Origin: Maritimibacter sp.
Lineage (GTDB): Bacteria > Pseudomonadota > Alphaproteobacteria > Rhodobacterales > Rhodobacteraceae
Direction of reading: 5' to 3'
DNA: 36,026 bases
Assembly: GCA_002701395.1 (NCBI GenBank)
Contig: NZVC01000062.1
Span: 1 to 36,026 of the forward strand
Below the pieces are notes generated by a model. That model made no database searches. It saw nothing but the letters and a program-made list of their open reading frames with translations, and was not told the DNA's origin. Below are positions 23,909 to 33,174 of the stretch, piece by piece. How positions within the stretch are numbered: the stretch's first letter is position 1; each line of letters opens with the position of its first letter. The position numbers and the translations under genes are program-made.

Positions 23909-25762
23909 TCAGTCCGTCACGCCGCAGGCCGCCAGCTCCTCGGCGGTCAGGAACCCGCGCAATTCGCGCGCCATCGGTTCCAGCGCCGGGCCATAGCGCC
24001 GCCAGCGTTCCACCGCGCGGCGGTAGATCGGCTCGCGCACCTGACTGACCGAGGCGGTGTTCACCTGCCGCAGCGACGACTTGTAGTCCAGCACGTCCGG
24101 CGTCCAGTCCAGCCCGACGAAATCCAGCACCTCGCGCATCTGGCCCTCGGGGTCGGCGGTCACGTCCTCGTAATGCACCTCGCGCACGCGGTCGGGTAAG
24201 GCGCTGGCCCAGTGTGTCGCCGCCTTGTCGAACGACGCATAGACCGACGCCAGATGCGCGAAATCGGTCGAGAACGGCTGGTTGCGGCCAAAGTGCTGCA
24301 TGTAGTTCGACAGCAGGTTGTCCAGCGGATGCCGGCGCATCACCAGAAACTTGGCGCGCGGCAGCGCAAGGGCCAGCAGCCCGATGTACTGATAATTGGC
24401 GGGCATCTTGTCGGTGTGGAACTCGGACGTGATGCCTTCCTGATGCACCGATGCGGCGTAATCCTCGCCCAGCCGGCTGAAATCGTCGGCGTTGATCTCG
24501 GCGTCGGGCAGCTTTTCCTCCAGCGCGTCGCGCAGGCGACGGTTGCGGGCCAGTGACATCACGGCGGACCGCAGTTCGCCGCCGGCCTGCACCTTCGGAT
24601 GGCGCGAGAACATCTGATCCATCAGCGTCGTGCCCGACCGTGGCATCCCGCAGATAAAGATCGGCGCGGTTTCCGACAGGCCGCCACCGGCGCAGCGGGT
24701 CATCAGGTCGGGAGAGCAGAATTCAAGGACCCGGTCGGCCCGCTCTGCCGCAGCGACCGGATCGAAGGGGTGGATTTCCTTGTTGATGTCGTTCGCCTTG
24801 CGGAAGTGGGCAAAAGCCGTGGCATAGTCGCCGAGGTCGTCGAACGCCTTGCCGGCGGCGAAATGCACCGTCGCCTTCTGTTCCGTGGTCAGCTTGTCTT
24901 CCTGCCGCAGCGCGCTGGCCAGCAGCGCCTGCTCGGGCGAGTCTGCGGTGGTCTTGCGCAGGTGGATCAGCCGCGACAGCGCCGCCAGCGGCATCACCGG
25001 GCCGCGCGCAACCTTCAGCAGAACCTCGGCCGCCTCTTCCATCTTGCCCGACGACGCCAGCGCGTTGCCAAGGTGCAGCGCCGCCTCGGGGGCGTTCGGC
25101 GCCAGTTCCAACGCGCGGCGGGCGTGGTGCTCGGCGCTTTCGTAGCGTTCGCGCCGCAGCAGCGCCCCCGCCAGCGAGATATGCGCCCCAACCGCTTGCG
25201 GGTTGATCGCAAGCGCGCGGAACAGCACGTCAATCGCCTTGTCGTACTGGTGCGTCCGCATGAAGGCGGTGGCAAGGTTGGTGTGCGCGTCGATCAGCGA
25301 GCTGTCCAAAGCGATGGCGCGTTCAAGGTGGCGGATCGCAGGCTGAAACTTCTCCTGAAGCACCAGCGCGGCGCCCAGGTTCGACCGGGCGATGGCATAG
25401 TCCGGCGCCACCTCGACGGCGGTCTCGAAATACTCGGTCGCCTTGTCCAGTTCGCCGTTCTCGGCAAGGTGGCTGGCAAGGTCGCACAGCTGCAGCGGAT
25501 CCTCGGGCGCCATGGCAAGCGCCGCCTCCATGATGGCGCGCCCCTCGTCCTTGCGGCCCATCAGGATCAGGTTCATGCCCTTGTAGTGTTGCAGCCGGAC
25601 ATTGCCCGGATGCTCTTGCAACAGGTCGTCCAGCAGGACCATCGCCGCGTCGTGGCGTCCAGCGGCCTGATGTTGCTTGATCCGGCGGAAGGTCTCATTC
25701 GCGCGCGCCTCCGGCGTCTCGGACGGCTTTTTCTCATCGGCCAGGTTGGAGAAATCGGTCAT
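23909..25762 (-). CDS. TPR-repeat sulfotransferase
   Basis: This 617-residue protein has an N-terminal array of about eight tetratricopeptide repeats (about residues 25-345). Typical examples are DYAIARSNLGAALVLQEKFQ and NAPEAALHLGNALASSGKME. The C-terminal domain (about 360-600) is a PAPS-dependent sulfotransferase: FICGMPRSGTTLMDQMF at about 367 is the 5'-phosphosulfate loop, and MRRHPLDNLLSNYMQHF matches the 3'-phosphate-binding region. It would transfer sulfate from PAPS to a glycan, protein or small molecule; the acceptor is unknown. No signal peptide is visible. ATG 25762 begins MTDFSNLADEKK; an upstream GTG would add 17 unlikely residues. It is downstream of the cysteine synthase gene on the same strand, separated by a hairpin; both concern sulfur, but the link is only suggestive. 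Confidence 0.88.
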   Translation of the reverse strand: MTDFSNLADEKKPSETPEARANETFRRIKQHQAAGRHDAAMVLLDDLLQEHPGNVRLQHYKGMNLILMGRKDEGRAIMEAALAMAPEDPLQLCDLASHLAENGELDKATEYFETAVEVAPDYAIARSNLGAALVLQEKFQPAIRHLERAIALDSSLIDAHTNLATAFMRTHQYDKAIDVLFRALAINPQAVGAHISLAGALLRRERYESAEHHARRALELAPNAPEAALHLGNALASSGKMEEAAEVLLKVARGPVMPLAALSRLIHLRKTTADSPEQALLASALRQEDKLTTEQKATVHFAAGKAFDDLGDYATAFAHFRKANDINKEIHPFDPVAAAERADRVLEFCSPDLMTRCAGGGLSETAPIFICGMPRSGTTLMDQMFSRHPKVQAGGELRSAVMSLARNRRLRDALEEKLPDAEINADDFSRLGEDYAASVHQEGITSEFHTDKMPANYQYIGLLALALPRAKFLVMRRHPLDNLLSNYMQHFGRNQPFSTDFAHLASVYASFDKAATHWASALPDRVREVHYEDVTADPEGQMREVLDFVGLDWTPDVLDYKSSLRQVNTASVSQVREPIYRRAVERWRRYGPALEPMARELRGFLTAEELAACGVTD

Positions 25763-25812
25763 GCTGAACGGCGCCTTCAAGTCGGAATTACTGCCGCAAC
25801 CGTACCCGCGCA

Positions 25813-25834
25813 CCGGTCGGTGTCAATCGACCGG
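25813..25834. terminator. hairpin after cysteine synthase gene
   Basis: CCGGTCG (25813-25819) and CGACCGG (25828-25834) form a 7-bp stem with an 8-base loop, extended by further G:C pairs beyond one mismatch. It lies about 35-55 bases downstream of the cysteine synthase stop and before the sulfotransferase start. It lacks a T-tract. Confidence 0.35.
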
Positions 25835-25868
25835 CGCGGGGCAATGACTTACCCGGTCCGGCGTGCCG

Positions 25869-26948
25869 TTACGGCATCTGGTAGCCGGGGGTCGAGCGCG
25901 AGATTTCCTGCTCTGCGTCGGACATTTCGGCAGGGATGTCTTCGAACAGCGGGGTCGAAAGATACCGCTCGCCCGTGTCCGGCAGCATGGCCAAGATGAC
26001 CGAACCCGGCGCGGCGTCCTGTGCCACCTTCATCGCAACTGCGAAGGTCGACCCGCCGGACACGCCGGTCAGGATGCCTTCCTGCGCCGCCAGTTTGCGC
26101 GCCCACTCGATCCCTTCGGTCCCCGCAACCGGCAGAAGCTGATCATAGTTCCCGGCATCCAGCGTTTCCTGAAGAACCAGCGGGATGAAATCCGGGGTCC
26201 AGCCCTGAATCGGGTGCGGCTCGAACGCGCCGTGGCTGGCGGCGGGCTGACCGCTGTCGGTGCGGTCCTGCGCGATGCCAGAGGCGACAAGCTGCGCATT
26301 CGCGGGTTCCGAAAGAACGATCTTCGTCTCGGGCCGCTCGCGCCGCAGCACGCGGGACACGCCCGTCACCGTGCCGCCGGTGCCATAGCCGGTGACGAAG
26401 TAATCCAGCCGACGGCCTTCGAAGTCCGCGATGATCTCGCGGCCCGTGGTCGCCTCGTGGATGTCGGCGTTGGCCGCGGTCTCGAACTGGCTGGCCAGAA
26501 ACCAGCCGTTCGCTTCGGCCAGTTCGACCGCCTTGCGGTACATGCCAAAGCCCTTCTCGGCCTTGGGCGTCAGGATCACCTTCGCGCCCAGCATCCGCAT
26601 CAGCCGCCGCCGTTCGACCGAAAAGCTTTCGGCCATCGTGATGACCAGCGGATATCCCTTCGCGGCACAGACCATCGCCAGCCCGATGCCGGTGTTGCCC
26701 GACGTCGCCTCGACCACGGTCTGCCCGGGTTTCAGCGCGCCCGACGTCTCGGCGGCCTCGATGATGCCCAGCGCCAGCCGGTCCTTCACGGACGCGGCGG
26801 GGTTGAAGAATTCGGCCTTCACGTACAGCTCGACCCCCTCGGGAGCGAGCGAGTTGATGCGCACGACGGGCGTGTTGCCGACGGTCTGGACGATGTCGTC
26901 GTAGACGCGGCCGCGGCCTTCGGTGGTAAAGCGGGTGGTTCCGGCCAT
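25869..26948 (-). CDS. cysK: cysteine synthase-type PLP enzyme
   Basis: The 359-residue enzyme of the O-acetylserine sulfhydrylase group makes cysteine from O-acetylserine and sulfide. The PLP lysine is Lys55 in NPAASVKDR; TSGNTG is the substrate loop; YGTGGTVTG binds the PLP phosphate; GVSGGST is the C-terminal Ser site. It is about 35-40 residues longer than classical CysK, with an enlarged loop around SDSGQPAASHGAFEPHPIQGW-like sequence (about residues 235-260) and an acidic tail ending in PGYQMP. That places it in a CysK-like subgroup common in alphaproteobacteria, so the exact thiol donor or substrate is less sure. ATG 26948 gives homology from about residue 15. Confidence 0.88.
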   Translation of the reverse strand: MAGTTRFTTEGRGRVYDDIVQTVGNTPVVRINSLAPEGVELYVKAEFFNPAASVKDRLALGIIEAAETSGALKPGQTVVEATSGNTGIGLAMVCAAKGYPLVITMAESFSVERRRLMRMLGAKVILTPKAEKGFGMYRKAVELAEANGWFLASQFETAANADIHEATTGREIIADFEGRRLDYFVTGYGTGGTVTGVSRVLRRERPETKIVLSEPANAQLVASGIAQDRTDSGQPAASHGAFEPHPIQGWTPDFIPLVLQETLDAGNYDQLLPVAGTEGIEWARKLAAQEGILTGVSGGSTFAVAMKVAQDAAPGSVILAMLPDTGERYLSTPLFEDIPAEMSDAEQEISRSTPGYQMP

Positions 26949-27026
26949 GACGGGCCTCCTGTCAAAACGGGTGCATGACAGGTAACACCTCTGGCCGCCG
27001 GTTGGACCCTGCCGGAGAAAAGAGGT

Positions 27027-27461
27027 CTAGTTGTCCGCCCGGGGTGCGTTTCGCGGGCTGTCCTGTTCCTCGGGTCCGTTGTCGGCCAGAACAAGCGTCA
27101 TCACGTTCTCGCCCTTGGTCAGAACAACCGCATCGGTGAACGGGTCGAAGGACACGAGGATTTCGCCGCTCAGAAGCGACTGGATCGCGCCCTCCTGCGC
27201 ATTGATCGCCTCGCCCTCGCAGAACATCCGGGTCAGCGCCATGGGCCGCTCGATCAGCAGCTTGTCGTCCTCGAACCGGCCGCTGCCCTGAAATCCGTTG
27301 CAGCCGGTGTTGCCCACGATCTCTCCGGCGACGGTGAAACCGATCTGCGCGTCGCCCGCGGCGGGAAGCCCGTTGACGGACTGGATGCGCCATTCGGCGG
27401 CGCCAGCGGGAAGCGCGATGGCGGCGAACAGGGCGGTCAGGCGTTTCAGGTTGCGTTTCAC
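27027..27461 (-). CDS. secreted META-domain (HslJ-like) protein
   Basis: This 144-residue exported protein has a signal peptide VKRNLKRLTALFAAIALPAGAA, read from GTG 27461. AAGGGG lies about 8 bases before that start. The mature part is one META domain, with signature block GNTGCNGFQGSGRF and later PMALTRMFCEGEAINAQEG. META domains occur in HslJ, a heat-inducible protein linked to novobiocin resistance, and in other envelope proteins; the molecular role is unclear. An upstream start would add 24 residues before the signal peptide. It lies between the fused ABC ATPase gene and the cysteine synthase gene on the same strand, about 150 and 78 bp away, so it is probably transcribed alone. Confidence 0.8.
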   Translation of the reverse strand: MKRNLKRLTALFAAIALPAGAAEWRIQSVNGLPAAGDAQIGFTVAGEIVGNTGCNGFQGSGRFEDDKLLIERPMALTRMFCEGEAINAQEGAIQSLLSGEILVSFDPFTDAVVLTKGENVMTLVLADNGPEEQDSPRNAPRADN

Positions 27462-27614
27462 GGGCGGGCCCCTTCGGTCGATGGCATCAGGGCCGGCGCG
27501 ACACCCGCGACCGGCCCTGACAGATATAGGCATCGCCTTGTGCCGACGTTAGTGCCCGGGCGCACGTTCCGCCGCGTCGGCGACCCGTCGCGCGGTTTCC
27601 CGCAAACGTCCCGG

Positions 27615-29438
27615 TCAGGCCACCTGCGCCGAGGCGGCGGGGGCCTGCGCCATGATCACTTCCAGCGGGTCATGCTCGGCCACGAAATGACCGGGCGCGA
27701 CCTCTTTCAGTTCGGGCACGTAATCCACCTGCCCCGCCGACAGACGGCTGGGCAGAAACCGCAGCGCCGCCCTTGGGTCCAACGGCGAGGGCAGTTCCCC
27801 CGGAAGCCGGATCCGTTCGCGCGTGCGCTCGACCTGCGGGTCGGGGATCGGCACCGCCGAGATCAGCGAGCGGGTATAGGGGTGCAGCGGCTGGCCGCAG
27901 ATCGTCTCGCCGTCGCCCAGTTCGACGATCCGGCCAAGGTACAGCACCATGATCCGGTTCGAGATCGCGCGGACCACCGACAGGTCATGGCTGATGAACA
28001 GCATCGACATGCCGAATTCGGCCTGCAATTCCTTCAGCAACTGCACGATCTGCGCCTGAATCGACACATCCAGCGCCGACACCGCCTCGTCGCAGATGAT
28101 CAGCCGGGGCTTGTTGATCATCGCCCGCGCGATGCCGACCCGCTGGTTCTGGCCGCCCGACAGTTCGTGCGGGTAACGGTTGAACATCGTCCGGTCCAGC
28201 CCGACGCGGTCCATCATCGCCAGCACCTCTTCCTTGCGCTCGCGCGATGTCAGGTCGGGGCGGAAGGTCTTCAACGGCTCGGCGATAGAGGCCGAGATCG
28301 TCATGCGCGGATCAAGCGAGGCCAGCGGATCCTGAAACACGATCTGCAAGTCCTTGCGGGCGTCCAGCATCTGTTTGCGGTCGAGGTCGGTCAGATCGGT
28401 GCCCAGCCACGCGACGCGGCCATCGGTGGGCTCGATCAGGCGCAGCACGCCGCGCGCCAGCGTGGACTTGCCACAGCCGGATTCCCCGACGATGCCCAGC
28501 GTCTCGCCCTCGGCAAGGTCGAAGCTGACGCCGTTGACGGCCTTCAGCGGCACGGTGCGGCCGAAGATGCCGCCTTCGACCCGGATCGGGAAATGCACCT
28601 TCATGTCGTCGACCGACAGGATGGGCTTGCCCTCTTTCACGCCCGGCGCATCCCCCGCGTCGATGCGGGGCATCGCGTCCAGCAGGCGGCGGGTGTAGTC
28701 GTGGGTCGGGTTCGCGAAGATGTCGCCCACGTCGCCCTCTTCCACGAAGGCGCCCGTGCGCATCACGTCGATCCGGTCGCACATGCGCGCCACGACGCCC
28801 ATGTCGTGGGTGATCAGGGCGATGGCGGTGCCGTGGTCCTTCTGAAGCGCCGCGATCAGGTCCAGCACCTCGGCCTGCACGGTCACGTCCAGCGCGGTGG
28901 TGGGTTCGTCCGCGATCAGCAGCTTGGGGTCGCACAGCATCGCCTGCGCGATCATCACCCGCTGGCGCATCCCGCCCGACAGTTCGTGCGGGTACTGCTT
29001 CAACCGGCGCGCGGCCTCGGGGATGCGCACGCGGTCCAGCCAGTCAAGGCAGTGCCGCCGCGCCGCCGCGCCCGACATGCCCTTGTGAACCTTCAGAACC
29101 TCGGCCATCTGCTCGCCAACCCGCAGGTGCGGCGTCAGCGCGGTCAGCGGGTCTTGGAAGATCATGCCCACGTCGGCGCCACGCACCTTGTTCAGACGCG
29201 CAGGCGGCAGGTTCAGGATCTCGTTCCCTTCCAGCTTCACCGACCCGGTGGCGCGACCGTTCGGCGGCAGCAGACCCATCGCGGCCATGAAGCTTTGCGA
29301 TTTGCCCGATCCGCTTTCGCCGACAATACCAAGGCATTCGCCTGCCTCGATGTGGAAGGACACGCCCTTCACCGCCTCGACCACGCCATCGGGCGTGTCG
29401 AAGCTGACGGTCAGGTTTTCGACGTTCAGTACCGACAT
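27615..29438 (-). CDS. fused dipeptide/oligopeptide ABC transporter ATPase
   Basis: This 607-residue cytosolic protein carries two complete ATPase domains, equivalent to OppD and OppF fused head to tail. The first has Walker [26 protein letters not shown] and Walker [14 protein letters not shown]. The second has Walker [25 protein letters not shown] and Walker [14 protein letters not shown]. The usual C-terminal oligopeptide/dipeptide extension is changed: after [11 protein letters not shown] the family's Cys-containing RCP-type motif is replaced by [13 protein letters not shown], so no [4Fe-4S]-type Cys remain, although [10 protein letters not shown] is kept. ATG 29438 is 1 bp from the permease stop, so it is co-translated with the permeases. 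The second domain's GGQNQRV departs slightly from the usual GGQRQRV. Confidence 0.93.
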   Translation of the reverse strand: MSVLNVENLTVSFDTPDGVVEAVKGVSFHIEAGECLGIVGESGSGKSQSFMAAMGLLPPNGRATGSVKLEGNEILNLPPARLNKVRGADVGMIFQDPLTALTPHLRVGEQMAEVLKVHKGMSGAAARRHCLDWLDRVRIPEAARRLKQYPHELSGGMRQRVMIAQAMLCDPKLLIADEPTTALDVTVQAEVLDLIAALQKDHGTAIALITHDMGVVARMCDRIDVMRTGAFVEEGDVGDIFANPTHDYTRRLLDAMPRIDAGDAPGVKEGKPILSVDDMKVHFPIRVEGGIFGRTVPLKAVNGVSFDLAEGETLGIVGESGCGKSTLARGVLRLIEPTDGRVAWLGTDLTDLDRKQMLDARKDLQIVFQDPLASLDPRMTISASIAEPLKTFRPDLTSRERKEEVLAMMDRVGLDRTMFNRYPHELSGGQNQRVGIARAMINKPRLIICDEAVSALDVSIQAQIVQLLKELQAEFGMSMLFISHDLSVVRAISNRIMVLYLGRIVELGDGETICGQPLHPYTRSLISAVPIPDPQVERTRERIRLPGELPSPLDPRAALRFLPSRLSAGQVDYVPELKEVAPGHFVAEHDPLEVIMAQAPAASAQVA

Positions 29439-29439
29439 G

Positions 29440-30369
29440 TCAGCGATCCTTCGGGTCGAGCGCGTCACGCAGGCCATCGCCGATGAAGAACATCGTGATG
29501 ATGATGGTGACGTAGAAGAACAGGGGGAACAGAAGCTGCCACAGGGTGCCATAGGCCATCGTGCCCGCCCCTTCCGCGATCAGCCGCCCCAGCGAGGTCA
29601 TCGGTTCCGAGATGCCAAGGCCAAGAAACGAGATGAACGACTCTGCAAGGATCATCTCGGGCACCAGCAGCGAGGCATATACGATCACCACGCCCATCAG
29701 GTTCGGCAGGATGTGACGGAAGATGATCTTGCCTTCGCTGACGCCACCGGCGCGGGCGGCCTCGATGAACTCGCGGGTCTTCAGGGTCAGCGTCTGTCCC
29801 CGGACGATGCGGCTCATGGTCAGCCAGGACACGGCGCCCAGCGCGATGAACAGCGTGGTGAACGACCGGCCCGCGATGACAAGGATCAGGATCAGCACCA
29901 GCGTCAGCGGAATCGCCAGCAGGATGTCGACGAAGCGCATCATCACGCTGTCGAGGCGGCCGCCGTAGAACCCGGCGATCACGCCATAGGCGGTACCCAC
30001 CAGCAGCGCCATCGCGGCACCGATCAGCCCCACCAGCAGCGACGTGCGCGTCGCCTGGATCACGCGGCTGTACAGGTCGCGGCCAAGATCATCGAGACCG
30101 AAGTAGTGCCCCGTCTCGATCGAGGGCATCCCCTGCCCCCGGATGTCGCCCATGCGGTTCCAGTCGATTTCCTCGTTCGACCACTGCGCGACCAGCGGTC
30201 CGAAGATCACGAACAGAACGATCAGTCCCAGCACGAAGACGGACGCCATCGCCGCCTTGTTGCGCAGGAAGCGCTCCATCGCGTCGCGCCACAGCGACCG
30301 GCCCCGGACGGCGGTGAAATCGGTGATGTCGGCCGCAAGTTCCTCGGCCCTTTCGGATTTGCCAAACAT
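29440..30369 (-). CDS. oppC: oligopeptide ABC transporter permease (OppC-type)
   Basis: The 309-residue inner-membrane permease has an N-terminal cytosolic segment with the OppC_N-like pattern ([20 protein letters not shown]), then about six transmembrane helices. The EAA-type coupling loop [20 protein letters not shown] contacts the ATPase. [21 protein letters not shown] is the usual periplasmic block preceding the second helix. ATG 30369 has a strong GAGGAG site upstream; longer readings overlap the oppB gene. It lies 10 bp after oppB and 1 bp before the ATPase gene. Partner of OppB in the heterodimeric channel. Confidence 0.93.
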   Translation of the reverse strand: MFGKSERAEELAADITDFTAVRGRSLWRDAMERFLRNKAAMASVFVLGLIVLFVIFGPLVAQWSNEEIDWNRMGDIRGQGMPSIETGHYFGLDDLGRDLYSRVIQATRTSLLVGLIGAAMALLVGTAYGVIAGFYGGRLDSVMMRFVDILLAIPLTLVLILILVIAGRSFTTLFIALGAVSWLTMSRIVRGQTLTLKTREFIEAARAGGVSEGKIIFRHILPNLMGVVIVYASLLVPEMILAESFISFLGLGISEPMTSLGRLIAEGAGTMAYGTLWQLLFPLFFYVTIIITMFFIGDGLRDALDPKDR

Positions 30370-30379
30370 GCGCGTCTCC

Positions 30380-31303
30380 TCAGTACCGGATCTTGGGGTC
30401 GAACCACGCATAGGCGAGGTCGGTGGCAAGGTTCACCACGACGGTCAGGCCGCCGTACAGGATGGTGACCCCCAGAAGCACCGCGTAATCCCGCGTCAGC
30501 GCCGAACTGACATAGGACTGCCCCAGCCCCCCGGTCGAGAAATACAGGTCCACGAAGACCGAGCCGGTCAGCACGTAGACGAACACGGGGCCAAGGTAAG
30601 AAATCACCGGCAGAAGCGTGGGCTTCAGCGCGTGCCGCCAGATCACGGTGCGGGCGGGAAGGCCCTTGGCCCGGGCGGTGCGGATGAAGTTGGAGTTCAG
30701 GACCTCCAGCATCGACGACCGGGTGATCCGGGCGATGTTGCCCATGTAGCTGGTCGACAGCGCGATGACGGGCATGATCAGGTATTCCCACTGACCGCCG
30801 TTCCAGCCGCCGCCGGGCAGCAGGCCCAGCCACAGGGTGAAGGTCAGGATCAGGATCGGACCCATGATGAAGTTCGGAAGCGCCTGCGCGGCGATGCCCA
30901 GCGACACGGCGAAATAGTCGACCCAGCTGTTGTGGCGGATCGCGGCGGCGATGCCCAGCGCGATACCCACAACCGAAGCCACGACGAAGGCCAGCGACCC
31001 GTAGGTCAGCGAGATCGGGAAGCCCTGCGCGATGATGTCGTTCACGTCGCGATCCTTGAACCGGAACGACGGGCCGAAGTCGAAATGCAGGACGATGTTG
31101 GTCAGGTAGTCCCAAAGCTGCTTCCACAGCGGCTGATCAAGGCCATAGCGCGCCTCGATGTTGGCCAGCACTTCCGGCGGCAAGGGCCGTTCCGACGTGA
31201 ACGGACCGCCCGGCGCGGTGTGCATCAGGAAGAAGGACGCGACGACCAGCAGCAATAGCGTGGGGATCGCGATCAGGAGACGGCGGATGATATAGGCGGT
31301 CAT
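30380..31303 (-). CDS. oppB: oligopeptide ABC transporter permease (OppB-type)
   Basis: The 307-residue inner-membrane permease begins MTAYIIRRLLIAIPTLLLLV, typical of OppB/DppB, and has about six helices. The periplasmic domain contains the family block APGGPF and ARYGLDQPLWKQLWDYL. The cytoplasmic coupling loop is FIRTARAKGLPARTVIWRHAL. The C-terminus AYAWFDPKIRY is also family-typical. It follows the oppA gene after 167 bp that holds strong hairpins, and precedes oppC by 10 bp. The hairpins could lower expression of the permease relative to the binding protein, as in other opp operons. Confidence 0.94.
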   Translation of the reverse strand: MTAYIIRRLLIAIPTLLLLVVASFFLMHTAPGGPFTSERPLPPEVLANIEARYGLDQPLWKQLWDYLTNIVLHFDFGPSFRFKDRDVNDIIAQGFPISLTYGSLAFVVASVVGIALGIAAAIRHNSWVDYFAVSLGIAAQALPNFIMGPILILTFTLWLGLLPGGGWNGGQWEYLIMPVIALSTSYMGNIARITRSSMLEVLNSNFIRTARAKGLPARTVIWRHALKPTLLPVISYLGPVFVYVLTGSVFVDLYFSTGGLGQSYVSSALTRDYAVLLGVTILYGGLTVVVNLATDLAYAWFDPKIRY

Positions 31304-31341
31304 GTGGGTTTTCGTGTCACCGGCGCTTGCGGAAAGACCCC

Positions 31342-31362
31342 GTCCCGGCCCTGCGCCGGGAC
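31342..31362. terminator. intercistronic hairpin before oppB
   Basis: GTCCCGG (31342-31348) and CCGGGAC (31356-31362) form a perfect 7-bp stem with a 7-base loop, about 40 bases before the oppB start. A related GTCCC/GGGAC arrangement lies nearby (about 31408-31423). It may attenuate transcription into the permease genes. Confidence 0.4.
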
Positions 31363-31430
31363 CTTGGCGCGGATGGCCCGTCGGGCGGCATCGGCACGCG
31401 GTCCCCGGTCAGGCCCGGGACGGATAAGCC

Positions 31431-31456
31431 ATGCGACGCCCACGCGGGCGCCGCAT
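31431..31456. terminator. strong stem-loop after oppA
   Basis: Read on the minus strand, ATGCGGCGCCC pairs with GGGCGTCGCAT across a 4-base GCGT loop. This is an 11-bp stem with one G:U pair (plus-strand coordinates 31431-31441 and 31446-31456). It begins 15 bases after the oppA stop codon. It could partly terminate transcription or stabilise the oppA mRNA 3' end. Confidence 0.5.
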
Positions 31457-31470
31457 CTTGGATCGCGACG

Positions 31471-33099
31471 TTACTCGGCGATCTTGTACAGGTTCTTGGA
31501 GTACCAGTTCTGTTCGACGTTGTTCACCGGCCAGTTCCCCACGTCGCTGTCCATCATGTAGACGCCAGCATAGTGGTAGATCGGGATCACCGGCATTTCG
31601 GCGGCCAGGATCTGTTCGGCTTCGGTGTAAAGCGGCGTGGTGTCGTCTGCCGTCTTCGCGTCTTGCAGAAGGCCGTCGTACGTCTCGTTGGCGTACTTGC
31701 CGTCGTTGTAGCCCGACGCGCTGTCGAGCAGGTCAAGGAAGGTGGATGCCTCGTTATAGTCTCCGCACCATGCGCCACGGGCCAGTTCGAAGTTCTGGTT
31801 GCCCCGCTCTTCAAGGAACACCTTCCACTCCATGTTGGCCAGCGTCGCCTCGACGCCCAGCTTCTGCTTCCACATCTGGCTGAGGGCGACGGCCACTTTC
31901 TCGTGCGCTTCCGAGGTGTTGTAGATCATCTCGAAGGTCAGCGGATTGTCCGGGCCATAGCCAGCCTCGGCCAGCAGTTCCAGCGCCATCGCGTCACGGT
32001 CGGCCTGCGACATGCCGGTCATCTCGGTCGCCGGAGGCTCGAAACCCGCGACGGCAGCCGGGGTGAACGTATAGGCCTCGGGCTGACCGCCGGCCATGAT
32101 GTTCTCGACGATGATCTTGCGGTCGACGGCCAGCGCCAGCGCCTTGCGCACGTTCACGTCCTTGAAGGCCTCGGGGCCGCTGTCGGACAGGTTGAACGTG
32201 TAATAGTAGTTGCACAGACGCGGGAAGCTGATCGCTTCTTCGGGGTATTCCTCGGACAGGCGCGGGAACTGACCAGCGGGGACTTCGGTGCGGTCAAGCT
32301 CGCCCGCCATGTAACGGGTCAGCGCGACGTTCTCGTCGTTGATGACCAGCGCCACGACCTTGTCGATGATCGTGTTCTCGTTGTCCCAGTACATCTCGTT
32401 GCGCTCGCGCACGGACCGTTCGTTCGGCAGGTGCTCGGTCAGCACATAGGCGCCGTTCGACACGATGTTCTCGGGCCGGGTCCAGTCGGCGCCGAATTCC
32501 TCGACGACGCTTTGCGGCGCCGGGAAGGTCGTTGCGTGCGTGGTCATGAACGGGAAGTACGGCAGCGGCGAGGTCAGGCGGACCTCAAGCGTGTGGTCGT
32601 CCACCGCGGTCACGCCCAGCTCTTCGGGGGCCATGTCGCCCGCGACGATCTCGGACGCGTTCTCAAGCGACATCAGTTCGATGAACCACTGGTAGGGCGA
32701 GGCAAGCGCCGGGTCGGCGGCACGGCGCCACGCAAAGACGAAATCGTTCGCGGTGACGGGATCGCCGTTCGACCACACCGCCTCGGGGCGCAGCGTGAAC
32801 GTGTAGGTCAGCTTGTCGTCGCTGACGTCGTAGCCGGTGGCCACGCCGGGGACCAGTTCGCCATTCTCGTCCTGGTTCATCAGGCCCTCGAACAGGTCGC
32901 GCACGATTTCCGAGCCCGACACGTCTTCGACCACCTGCGGATCGACCGAGCTGTGCTCGTCCAGAACGCGGTAGGTAAAGGTCTGGTCGGCGGCCAGCGG
33001 CTCGCCGGTTTCCGGATGCGTGTCCTGCGCCAGCGCGGGGCCGGCCAGAATCGAAGTAGACAGCAGCGCCGAGAGCGTTGCCCGGGTAACGATCTTCAT
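31471..33099 (-). CDS. oppA: oligopeptide ABC transporter substrate-binding protein
   Basis: The 542-residue periplasmic binding protein has a signal peptide (MKIVTRATLSALLSTSILAGPALA, cut before QDTHP) and no lipobox, so it is soluble. The SBP family 5 fold is shown by DLFEGLMNQDENGELVPGVA near the N-terminus, LTYTFTLRPEAVWSNGDPVT, FVFAWRRAADP, and the mid-domain VRKALALAVDRKIIVENIM. The C-terminal AEMPVIPIYHYAG also fits. Overall features are OppA-like (oligopeptides) rather than DppA; specificity is inferred. An AGGGGAG ribosome site precedes ATG 33099. It is the first gene of the opp operon. Confidence 0.93.
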   Translation of the reverse strand: MKIVTRATLSALLSTSILAGPALAQDTHPETGEPLAADQTFTYRVLDEHSSVDPQVVEDVSGSEIVRDLFEGLMNQDENGELVPGVATGYDVSDDKLTYTFTLRPEAVWSNGDPVTANDFVFAWRRAADPALASPYQWFIELMSLENASEIVAGDMAPEELGVTAVDDHTLEVRLTSPLPYFPFMTTHATTFPAPQSVVEEFGADWTRPENIVSNGAYVLTEHLPNERSVRERNEMYWDNENTIIDKVVALVINDENVALTRYMAGELDRTEVPAGQFPRLSEEYPEEAISFPRLCNYYYTFNLSDSGPEAFKDVNVRKALALAVDRKIIVENIMAGGQPEAYTFTPAAVAGFEPPATEMTGMSQADRDAMALELLAEAGYGPDNPLTFEMIYNTSEAHEKVAVALSQMWKQKLGVEATLANMEWKVFLEERGNQNFELARGAWCGDYNEASTFLDLLDSASGYNDGKYANETYDGLLQDAKTADDTTPLYTEAEQILAAEMPVIPIYHYAGVYMMDSDVGNWPVNNVEQNWYSKNLYKIAE

Positions 33100-33125
33100 G
33101 GAATTGGTCTCCCCTTGTTCGTGCC

Positions 33126-33151
33126 CGGTCCCTTGTTTCCGTCAGGGACCG
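33126..33151 (-). promoter_or_regulatory. hairpin in oppA leader
   Basis: CGGTCCC and GGGACCG (33126-33132 and 33145-33151) are perfectly complementary over 7 bp around a 12-base loop. The hairpin sits between a candidate promoter and the oppA ribosome site. It may affect mRNA stability or translation, or serve as a dyad operator. Confidence 0.35.
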
Positions 33152-33174
33152 CCGCACGGTTTTTGGATGGATCG

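Noticed and set aside
24599..25999. Plus-strand open frame of 466 codons opposite the TPR-sulfotransferase
   Set aside because: It mirrors codon bias of the real gene; no recognisable domain.
27540..29486. Long plus-strand open frame (648 codons) opposite the fused ABC ATPase
   Set aside because: It is the complement of strongly conserved ATPase motifs, with a low-complexity Arg/His/Gln product and no ribosome site.
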